Below are positions 23,495-33,340 of a stretch of 64,000 nt of DNA, in pieces (position 1 is the stretch's first letter; every line of letters begins with the position of its first letter). The translations under genes and the position numbers were made by a program. Source of the DNA: Silene conica (taxonomy: Eukaryota; Streptophyta; Magnoliopsida; Caryophyllales; Caryophyllaceae); assembly GCA_029255685.2 (NCBI GenBank), contig CM055313.2:47634079-47698078 (forward strand), read 5' to 3'. Under the pieces are notes generated by a model. It ran no database searches. It had not been told where the DNA came from and worked only from the letters and a program-made list of their open reading frames with translations.

Positions 23495-24396
23495 GGAAAC
23501 TCAAGTGAAAAAGAAAAGAAAAAAATGGTTAATGAAAAAGGAATAAGAACATGTTGTTTTGGTGGAGGCGTACCACTTCGATGTGCTTTGGAGGGTAGCC
23601 ATTGAGTTGGCTTCCCACTTGGTTGTGAATTCGACCACCCAAAGACAGAGTGATTGTCACCCCGATAAGCTATTGTCTAGAGGTTAACCGGTTGCCTAAT
23701 AAGCGATTGGCGAAAGCAAAGGACATTAGCACGCGTGGGACAAACCCCATCCTAACTCATGGCATGAAAAAGAAATGAAAAAAAATTGAATGAGGTCAAA
23801 TTTTGATTATCATCCACCATTTTGTATTGACTTGAGCATTTCATTCCAAAAAAAATTTTAATTTTGCCTTGCCGTTTTGTCGATCTCGGGACGACCCATG
23901 ACCTTTACTTTGTGAAGAATCTAGACTTGTTGCATCTTTTGCCTTTAGCATTGCGGGGATTATCATTCCATTCCATCCGATCGCCCTTGACAAAAGTATT
24001 TGGATAACGGTTATGAAAGTAGCCTAGTTTAGCATGATTTGGCGGTGTTTTGTTGTCATCCTTCTTGCCTTAGTGCCTTGTAAAATTAATATTTGTGAAG
24101 GAGTTTACGACTTTGAATTTGTTCTCTTTTAGTTGTTTTCCACCGCTTGAATGAGGCAAGCGGTTTTCTTTCTTTTCTCGATGCATGTTGCTTGCTTATA
24201 TGTGTTTTGTTTTGATTTGTTTGCATCAAAAGTTTTGTAGCAAGACCTTACTTGCCTTGCAATAGGGCATTCTCCCTCATGAATGTCAAATTGTGAGTTG
24301 AAAGGGCTACGGGTGTAGCTAAACCCGATTCGGCTTCTAGTTAGCTTAGTTAGTTTTTTCTTTGTTTTTAATAAGGGTTATATAGTTACTTGATCT

Positions 24397-24416
24397 CTTA
24401 CTCGAGGACGAGTAAG
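24397..24416 (+). promoter_or_regulatory. Athila terminal hairpin CTTACTCG-AGGA-CGAGTAAG
   Basis: Perfect 8-bp arms, AGGA loop, then GTTTAAGTGTGGGGAATTC as the polypurine tract. The LTR starts 19 nt after the hairpin. Confidence 0.8.
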
Positions 24417-24667
24417 GTTTAAGTGTGGGGAATTCTGATGAGCTCCATTTTGGTCATCATTTCCTTTGCATTTTCTTTGTTTTCGGTCACGATTCGGCCT
24501 CGATTTGCGTGTCTTGAGGTGTTTTTACGTCCGTTGCCTCGTATATTCCTATTCTGTCCAATTTTTGTAGGCATTACGGCGGGGGCGAAGAAACGAGACA
24601 AATTGACCCGAATTTGGAGCGATTTATGAAGAATTGTGAGAGATTTGTGAGTGATGCCTCCCAGGCC

Positions 24668-25003
24668 CTCCCAGCCGGTCCCCAACCGGCGGCCGGTCGG
24701 CCGGCTGGGAGCTCTGACTTGACATTTTTGGCGAAAAAAGAAGAAAAGTTTCAGAACCATGAAAAAGGGCCCCCAGCCGGTGGCCAACCGGCAGCCGGTC
24801 CGCCGGCTGAGGGTACCTGTGCATTGAAGGAAAAAGAGAAAAAGTCAGATTGAAGGAACCAGCCTTCCAGCCGGTGCCAGACCGGCAGCCGGCCGGTCGG
24901 CTGAGAAGCAAGCTCACTTTGAAGAATTTCGAAGAAAAGTTCAGAAGTCCAAATTTGGACTCTCAGCCGGTCACAGACCGGCAGCCGGTCGACCGGCTGG
25001 GAG
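24668..25003. repeat. CCGG double-palindrome array C (4 units)
   Basis: Units at 24668-24711, 24770-24813, 24864-24908 and 24960-25003; steps 102, 94 and 96 bp. Same outer arms and inner GCCGG...CCGGC pairs as arrays A and B, placed 230-570 bp into the Athila LTR. TATATAAA at about 25026-25033, a possible TATA box, follows the last unit. Confidence 0.9.
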
Positions 25004-25025
25004 TCGCTTTTCGTATTTCCGCACT

Positions 25026-25033
25026 CTATATAA
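25026..25033 (+). promoter_or_regulatory. Possible TATA box in the Athila LTR
   Basis: TATATAAA, preceded by GC-rich array C and followed by pyrimidine-rich sequence. Placement fits an LTR promoter, but transcription start is not shown by sequence alone. Confidence 0.45.
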
Positions 25034-26032
25034 ACCCGCACTTGTATACACTTTTATTACGTTACTTTTACACACTTTTCTAGGGTTTTGCACTGTTCCA
25101 TTGCTCTATACTTAGACTCAAAAAAACTCTCTTAATACTTTAATCTTCTTTAGATCTTAGTTTAATCTTTTCAATATTAGTTTAATCCTTTCTTAGTAAT
25201 TCTCTTAGCTTTGTTCTTGGGTAATTTTTAGAAGACTCTTATTGGGTTGTAATTTGAGGGTTTGAGAGAATCCTCCAAGTTGTAATCCAAGTTCCTTGCT
25301 TTTTCCTTATTATTGGTATAATCTTCTTCATCTCTACTTTATCTTTGCTTTTCCTTTAAGTTTTGTTTGCTTAATTGTTTACTCTTACTTAATCCAACAT
25401 GTCTAGCAATTCCTCATCATTTGTTTACATACTTATGTTAGCCATGTGTGAGTAGTCTTATTCTAGGGTTAGGGGGTTTGCTTGGGTAGTTAGTAGCCAT
25501 GAAAAAATGCCTAGAGTTAGTCTTGTTTGCTTCTTTGGTTAAGTTTCCGCATCTTGCATGTTATGTGTTTGATGAAATGCCTCAACGACGGTTGGGTGTT
25601 AGTCTTCACTTTGTTTGCTTTAGACGAAAGTCTTGGGGTTTCATGAGCATGCTTGTGTGTTAGGTTAGCTTGGTTTGTAGCGAAAGCTAGGACTAGACTC
25701 GACCTAAGGGTTTGTCAACTCGAGAGAAGAGACAACCCTAGACCTACCATAGAAGTGATACAAGACCGTTATCTTACGTTTGGCTCCCGACTTACCTAGG
25801 TGACCCCCGACACCCTAGTCCTCTTTATCATCAACTTCATCTAGATTTACTTGCTTTAGTAGTTAATTAGTTTTTCCAAACCAAAACCTTTTACTCCGAC
25901 TCATACTAAAATTAAAGCATAACCATACAACTTCCCCACCGTCTTTTGGGTTCGACCCTAAATTATACTACTTAATTTGGGTTCCTTATAAATGTGTTTG
26001 GTGCCGGTATCGACGACAAAATCCGGCCATCA

Positions 26033-27646
26033 GAGCATGAGTGTGGTGGTGATAGTTCATGGTGCAGGCGAGAAAATGGGGTGGTTAGTGGTGGCTAGGG
26101 ACGACTGTACTGGTGGTTATATTGCCGTGATATAGGGGTGCGTGGGTGAGCTAAAGGAAGAAGAGGGGACTGGTTTTAAATTGTTGTTGGCTGTGGGTTT
26201 CGAACCCAAAACCTTAAGGGAGGGGCTGTTTGTGTGTTCTTATTGTTGTTAATATTCTTATTATTGTTATTATAATTATTATTATTGTTATTGTTATGTT
26301 GTTATTATTATTATTATTACTATATTATTTCTATTGGGTTATTATTGTTGTGGTTTCTCAACATGATATTATTATTATTATGTTATTATATTTATTAGTA
26401 TTCATTGTTGTTGTCTTTGTTTGAGTATTATTATTATTAATGTTATGGTTAGTACTAGTAGTATTATTATTAAGTAATTGTTGTTTTCTTCTGGGTACTT
26501 GAGTCGTAAGTAATTGAATTTGCATATGTATACTCGTGGTTAAGTTTTCACGTTTTGTAATTTTAATAATAAAGTTCGTATCTCCATAATTGTAATACGT
26601 ATGTGACAAGTATCGTTATTTAGTTGTTGGTGATAATTTATATAATTCTTTACTTAATTAAATTAATGCTAAGTAATAATTGATACGGTCTCGTTATGCG
26701 TATTATATTATTTAAATGGTTAATTTAAATAATAGATACATTATATTAATTTGCATTATTGAATTAGTTAGTGATTGAGTATATTATTTTATTAGGTGTC
26801 GAGTATGTGATGAAATGATGCTACTGATTGGATGTTAGCATCGTGATGGATTATATTGCTATCCAGGTAGGATACACTGACACTATACTCTATAATGTGT
26901 TATGAATGGATTTTGGATTGTGTGTTATATGGATGCCGAGCATGATTGATATGAGAATGATAATGGCTGGATTGAGTATTGATTTTATTATTGGCACGAG
27001 CATTGCATTATTTAATAGCATGATTGATTAAGAGTATTGTTGCATTCACGAGCATGGCATGTGCATTGGATACGGATTTGAGATGATGAGATATTATTGG
27101 GCCCAGGCTAGTTCTGCAGGACTAGACCTGGTGACCTCAGCTGTTATGCTGGTGTTCGGCGACGGCCGATTATAGTCTGCCGGGAGGTTCGGTATGGTTG
27201 GGTGTTACGGGTTTGAGATTGAGATTGTGATTGAGGTCGAGCATATCATGGCATTTGCATATCATTTATCTGTTGCATTATTTATTATTGTGTTACCCTA
27301 CTCAACCGCGAGGTTGACAGTGTATTCGTGTACACCTACGATGATCCGGAATGTGGATTAGATTCTACAGGTCAGAGACAGATGAGCTAGGAGCTGGGGC
27401 AAGAATGTGAGATGCATACTTTGGACCGACTTAGAATTATATCACATTTAGAGAAGTCATCAGTTGTAGTTTCTTTTCCGTCATGTAGTAACTGTATTGA
27501 CCAAGTTTTAAATTTTATCAGTTTTATATAAACTACTTTGGTTGTTTTACTTTGTTATTCACTACCTCGGACATTCCGAGATGGTAACAGCTCTATTTAT
27601 TTGAGAATGTCTTGCTAAAGGCTCTTAAATAAATGGGGGTGTTACA
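26033..27646 (+). repeat. 5' LTR of LARD copy L2, left part missing
   Basis: Corresponds to the last ~1.6 kb of the LARD LTR (matches 31826 onward in the same element's 3' LTR) and ends GGGGGTGTTACA at 27646. The 5' part should lie left of the Athila insertion but is absent. Contains the TTATTATTG-rich segment (about 26250-26480). Confidence 0.88.
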
Positions 27647-30506
27647 AAGTGGTATCAGAGCGAACGATCCTCAGGCCTAAACCAAATGAATAATAATGAA
27701 CGTACGAAGAGTCGAATAAAATGAACCCCAGGTTAGTATCTGTTAGGAGCCCCAGGATTGGGATGAGTTAGGGGCCCCCTCAAACCAAGCCACTGGCCCT
27801 TTCAGTCTAACCTGGTAACCCGTGAGTGATGCAGAGAGTGGGTAGTAACAAAATAAAAGATCAGACCTTGCCTATATCGTACTAACAGTTTTGCAGGAGC
27901 GGAATGAGGTAAGTTATGATGTGAAATATGGTTGGTGATCTGTATTATGAAGCATGATAATGATATTGAATGTTGGGTGAGTTATATGATTTTCAAGTAT
28001 TGAGAACATGAGTTTTGGAAATGAGTTTGAAATATAAGCTTGACTTGCATGATGATGTGCACTAGAAGAATACGACAGATTTTGAGATGTTGATTGATCT
28101 GAATGATTGCATTGAAATTTTAGAGAATGGATGTATATTTATTGAACAATAATTTTGAGTGATATTATCATGTGATTTTGGTGTTTAGAAATTTTATATG
28201 ATATCTGGTTAATAAATGACTATCGTAACTATGTAATATATTGTCTTGAATTTGAATATGAATGATCGGATTTAAATGTTATAGTAATCCATGTCTAGTG
28301 ATTGCAGAATGTGTTGCCCCAAGCCATGAATGTCATATAGCTATGTGTTACATTCGTATATACATGTATAAATATTGATTTATTTAGTTGATTCTACCTT
28401 TCAGTTTCGCAATCTTTCCCGCTTTCATGATGGCAAGTACAAATTGAAATAATGAATAAATATTAATATGGTGCGATGTCATTTCTATGCTTCAATATAT
28501 GCGTCAATATGTTTTGAGAATAGTTGTGTTTTAACATGACGATGTAAAGTAATAATGTGAAATATTAAAGTAACCGACGTTGTAATAAGTTTCCAGAATG
28601 ATATCCATTTGTACGGGTTGCCGTTTAAAATGTGTTCTTTATATGAATGTGTAAGTTTTATGTATGATGACCTTATGAGTTAACTTTCTTATGATTTTGA
28701 TTTCATGTTAAAACGACTTATATTTTGAAGGAAATAAATATTTTGGTTAACAGTGACCAGATTGTTACCGCACAGTTTTGTTTTGACCTATGTTTTTGTA
28801 AAGGAAATCATTTAAAACGTGTTTATTGTTTATGCATATTTCCAACTCCACTGTTTAGAGTATTCATGTTTTCAAAATGATAAGCCACGTAGAAGCTTAA
28901 TGAGTCGTTATTTAATAGTGATTTTTTTTTGCAAGTTTTTCAAATTTCGGTCTAAGTGTTGTAAAGTTTTGTTCAGACCAACTAAGTTGTAAAAATTTGT
29001 TATAAATAATTCCCTTAAGCTTTGCATTTGATCGTTTTTCCTATGATTAGTTAGTTCATTAAATTTCCTAAAAACTATAATATCTCACCAGATGTCGGAG
29101 CAGTTATTTAATTATGATTTTTGAAAGTTCCTACATGATGTTTGATTGTTAGAATTGTAAGTTATGCGAGTTTTTTTTCAATATAAGAGTTTCATCAAAT
29201 ATGAATTATATTATGTAACCATGTAATATTTTTATATGACATTAGTAGCATGAATAGTAGACATATTATATGGATAAGAACTTTGTTATATAATAATATA
29301 ACCTTAATTATTATTGGTGAGTTTTATATAAAGTTAGTTTTATTTATACCGACACTATTGTTATGCCACAAGGTGAACTACATATTGTTATGTTTACATC
29401 TGATCACAATGTATTGAATTAGTAACCTGGTTGACATGTGAATTATGGGAGTGCCAGCCTTACTTTCGATCTATGGTTTTTAAATCGTCAGTTGATTCGT
29501 GTTTATAAATTGTCATTAATTACAACTGCATTGTCTGAAAGTTTCAAAATGTTTTCAAAGTGATAATCCCTGATAAGGCTGATGTTTGATAATTATGGTA
29601 ATTGTTTTGCAACATGAGGAAATCTTTAACTACATGTTTATGAAATTATGCTTGAATATGAAATTGTTCCGCAAGATATAAACCTCTTATTTCGCAAGTC
29701 ATGTTTACTAGTTTTGTGATAAATGATGTAATGTGAGTGGATGAAAAGTGTACCTAAGTGATTTTAACCCGTTTATATCTAGAAATGCTAAGTTGTCTTG
29801 CTAGTCTAAGATTGGAGTATACCTCGTGAAATAAGTCAATGTTCCATGCTTAATTACATTGGTTAAATTTTGCTTGATGCCTTTTCTAGAATATGATTTT
29901 GCTTCTATAATATGATCATGAGAACGAATGTTTTAATTTGACAATTATGAACTATGACTTAGTTGATTGTTTACATTGGTGTAATATGTTAAGTTTGTGT
30001 TAAAAATTTAAGGGTCTATAGGTACTAGTTACCTTGATTTTGTTTCGCTGCGTAGCATGAAATCGACAAATATGTTTTGTTGCTTCAAATGTCGGATGCT
30101 AGTTGTAATTACCTTATCAAATGAATTGTGACTGTTGTTCGGTGATCTTCTTGAGCTTTGAATGGGGAATTTTATAATGGGGTTACGGGGACGTAACCAT
30201 GTTTTAAGGAGGATAGGATTGTGAAATCTTGATAGTTTACGATCTGGCTAAGTGATACGTAGTGATTGGCTAACTGAGATTTAATTTGTTATGTTTCGAT
30301 CAATGTTGCGGTTCTTTAAGTGTGGTACTCCTGTCGTATGTTAAACTTTGGGGACAAAGTTTCTTAAGGGGGATAAAATGTAACACTTCGCGTATTATAG
30401 CTTATATATATATGTACCATTTGTGTTTGTCTTACGGTGGGGAGTGTTTTGTTATCGTTACGGGGTAGCGAACTTCGGGACGAAGTTCACTTTAAGGAGG
30501 GAAGAC
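27647..30506 (+). mobile_element. Internal region of LARD copy L2, non-coding (2.86 kb)
   Basis: Primer site TGGTATCAGAGC at 27650-27661, four bases after the LTR. No gag, protease, RT or integrase motif is visible on either strand; frames are short and AT-rich. This agrees with a LARD, a large LTR element without genes that must borrow proteins. Its segments match L1 and L3 internal regions on the opposite strand (for example GTGGTATCAGAGCGAACGAT and the GGACGAA-type 3' end). Three hairpin-plus-purine units lie at its 3' end. Confidence 0.8.
30181..30506 (+). promoter_or_regulatory. Three hairpin + polypurine modules at the LARD 3' end
   Basis: Hairpins: GGTTACG-GGGA-CGTAACC (30181-30198), AAACTTTG-GGGA-CAAAGTTT (30343-30362) and GAACTTCG-GGA-CGAAGTTC (30470-30488). 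Each is followed by a purine tract (TTTTAAGGAGGATA, TTAAGGGGGATAAAA, TTTAAGGAGGGAAGAC) and then a TGT sequence: TGTGAAATC at 30220, TGTAACACTTCG at 30379, and the true LTR TGTAATATCCCG at 30507. The first two look like relic LTR starts. Confidence 0.8.
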
Positions 30507-33169
30507 TGTAATATCCCGTATTTTAGCTTCGGTCAACGTCAGTCAAACCGTGTTTTATACAAGTATTTCAAATCGAATGTTTATAAAGTATTTTACGTAA
30601 ACTGTTATTATTTTATAAATCGTATTTCTACGATTATTTCGTATTTCATAATTATTTTATAATCGATGATTATTTCATAAAATGACGTTTCATTCGTATT
30701 TCTTTAATTTTAATAATACATTGATAATTTAAAAGATTTTATATTTTATATGTATTTCTCATCTATATTTAATTTTTATTTTTATTTAATTCGTAATATT
30801 CTTATAGTTAATTTAATTATTTTTACTAGCACTAATTACATAATTTAATTAGTGTAAATAATTTATACGTACTCGTAAAATTTAAGTTATGAGTCGGGAT
30901 CGGAATATAGAGCTAAATTTTCTCGAGATGCGTGATGGACTATGGGGATGTGTGATAGGATATGGACTCGGGTTGTGAATATATGAATCACACGTTTAAG
31001 ACCAACCAAACAAAAAGAAAGAAACCCTAACCCTAACCCTACCCCTTAGACATCGATACTCAGTCTCCTTCATCTCGTTTGCCTCCCTACACCATCTACA
31101 CCCAAACCTTACTTGTATGTCGTGTTAATGAAGAAGAGCAAAAGAGGAAGAAAAACAAAGAAGCAACCACCATCATCGATTCATTATAGTAGTAAGTTTA
31201 TGTTGTATTCGTTTATAGATTATTAGCACCATCGTTTCTCTGGTTTTAATTGCTTTGCACTGTTATTTTGTTTAGTTTTTTTCTATATACGAGTCTGGGT
31301 AGTAGTAGTAAGACGTGAGGGCGCGAATACAAAAGACAAACATCGGGTCATGAGAGTGCGAAACAGGGAAACATCGAGTGTTTAAGGGGGAAATCTGATG
31401 GGTTTTGACCCTATGCGAGGACTCGTGGGAATCTGGGCAAGAGGGTGGTGGTTAACAGGGGTTAGACGACCTCTTTGGTGCATAGGTGGTAGCCGTGGGT
31501 GGTGGTTAGATGTGGTGGCGGTGGAAAACAGTAGCACGGGGAAGGAGGGTTAAAACAGAGGAAGAACGGGCTGTTTGGTGTCGGTTTTGGGGCGGTTTTA
31601 TCAGGTGCAAGAGGAGGACGAGGCTCAAGTGGACCACCCCTGGAACCACCGTGAGCCAGCTAGTGGTGGCAAAGGTGGTGGCTAGAGGTGGTGTGGGGCA
31701 CGGTGGAGAGAGAGAGAAGCGTGAGAGAATAGGGAGTTGGGGATGGTTGCTGAAAACAGAGTAATAGTGTTTTCATAGGCGGGTTTTGGGCAGTGTTTAG
31801 GGGTGTTTATGGCGGTTTCAGGTGGGAGCATGAGTGTGGTGGTGATAGTTCATGGTGCAGGCGAGAGAATGGGGTGGTTAGTGGTGGCTAGGGACGACTG
31901 GACTGGTGGTTATATGGCCATGATATAGGGGTGCGTGGGTGAACTAAAGGAAGAAGAGGGGACTAGTTTTAAATTGTTGTTGGCTTTGGGTTTCGAACCT
32001 AGAACCTTAAGGGAGGGGCTGTTTGTGTGTTCTTATTGTTGTTAATATTCTTATTATTGTTATTATAATTATTATTATTGTTATTGTTATGTTGTTATTA
32101 TTATTATTAATATTATTATTATTACTATATTATTTCTATTGGATTATTATTGTTGTGGTTTCTCAACATGATATTATTATTATTATTATTATGTTATTAT
32201 ATTTATTAGTATTCATTGTTGTTGTCTTTGTTTGAGTATTATTGTTATTAATGTTATGGTTAGTACTAGTAGTATTATTATTAAGTAATTGTTGTTTTCT
32301 TATGGGTATTTGAGTCGTAAGTAATTAAATTTGCATATGTATACTCGTGGTTAAGTTTTCACGTTTTGTAATTTTAATAATAAAGTTCGTATCTCCATAA
32401 TTGTAATACGTATGTGACAAGTATCGTTATTTAGTTGTTGGTGATAATTTATATAATTCTTTACTTAATTAAATTGTTGCTAAGTAATAATTGATAAGGT
32501 CTCGTTATGCGTATTATATTATTTAAATGGTTAATTTAAATAATAGATACATTATATTAATTTGCATTATTGAATTAGTTAGTGATTGAGTATATTATTT
32601 TATTAGGTGTCGAGTATGTGATTAAATGATGCTACTGATTGGATGTTAGCAGCGTGATGGATTATATTGCTATCCAGGTAGAATACACTGACACTATACT
32701 CTATAATGTGTTATGAATGGATTTTGGATTGTGTGTTATATGGATGCCGAGCATGATTGATATGAGAATGATAATGGCAGGATTGAGTATTGATTTTATT
32801 ATTGGCACGAGCATTGCATTATTTAATAGCATGATTGATTAAGAGTATTGTTGCATTCACGAGCATGGCATGTGCATTGGATACGGATTTGAGATGATGA
32901 AATATTATTGGGCCCAGGCTAGTTCTGCAGGACTAGACCTGGTGACCTCAGCTGTTATGCTGGTGTTCCGCGACGGCTGATTATAGTCTGCCGGGAGGTT
33001 CGGTATGGCTGGGTGTTACGGGTTTGAGATTGAGATTGTGATTGAGCTCGAGCATATCATGGCATTTGCATATCATTTATCTGTTGCATTATTTATTATT
33101 GTGTTACCCTACTCAACCGCGAGGTTGACAGTGTATTCGTGTACACCTACGATGATCCGGAATGGGGAG
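30507..33169 (+). repeat. 3' LTR of LARD copy L2, truncated at its 3' end
   Basis: Starts TGTAATATCCCG. Matches the L1 and L3 LTRs. It contains a pyrimidine-rich, 5'-UTR-like stretch with CCCTAACCCTAACCCTA (31024-31044), a GGTGG-rich segment (31440-31790), and a TTATTATTG-rich segment (about 32048-32285). It stops at AATGGGGAG near 33169, about 300 bp before the expected LTR end, at a junction with an oppositely oriented LTR piece. Confidence 0.88.
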
Positions 33170-33340
33170 ATATTATAATGAGGTATTACACCAATAATAT
33201 ATAAAATATAAAATACGCATTCGATAACTCAATTATCGAATATAAACGTTCAAATATTATCAACACCTTAATAACCATATAAATTAATTACCGATAAAAT
33301 ACTATATAAATTAATTACCGATAAAATACGGGGTATTACA
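33169..33340 (-). repeat. 3' LTR of LARD copy L3, only the first ~170 bp
   Basis: On the minus strand this begins TGTAATACCCCG at 33340. It is nearly identical to 46804-46975, the same end of L3's other LTR, including a 26-bp tandem duplication (ATATAAATTAATTACCGATA...). It is joined at about 33169 to copy L2. Confidence 0.9.

Larger units (their letters stand above)
22042..24435 (+). mobile_element. Athila 3' non-coding region on the plus strand
   Basis: AT-rich, non-coding. The motif TAAGTGTGGGGA is seen three times (about 22523, 22676 and 24419), the last directly before the LTR. Two hairpins with AGGA loops precede the second and third motifs. A homopolymer of about 36 A lies near 23455-23490. 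Long non-coding stretches between pol/env and the 3' LTR are typical of Athila elements. Its orientation is opposite to the gag-pol frame on its left, with a junction near 22050-22090. Confidence 0.75.
24436..26032 (+). repeat. 3' LTR of the Athila element (1597 bp)
   Basis: Starts TGATGAGCTCC after the polypurine tract and ends CCGGCCATCA, so the ends form the inverted pair TGATG/CATCA. The right border is exact: the next bases, GAGCATGAGTGTGG, are LARD LTR sequence whose uninterrupted copy continues through this point at 31826. Thus the Athila element inserted into LARD copy L2. The matching left flank and 5' LTR are not found in the window. It contains CCGG array C. Confidence 0.9.

Noticed and set aside
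26230..26424. Hydrophobic small protein with membrane-like Ile/Val/Leu runs (also 32023-32235)
   Set aside because: Translation of a TTATTATTG microsatellite-like segment within the LARD LTR; not maintained in frame among copies.
31024..31044. CCCTAACCCTAACCCTA resembling an interstitial telomere
   Set aside because: Only three units, CCCTAA and not the plant CCCTAAA form, located in a pyrimidine-rich LTR segment; likely chance or 5' UTR-like text.
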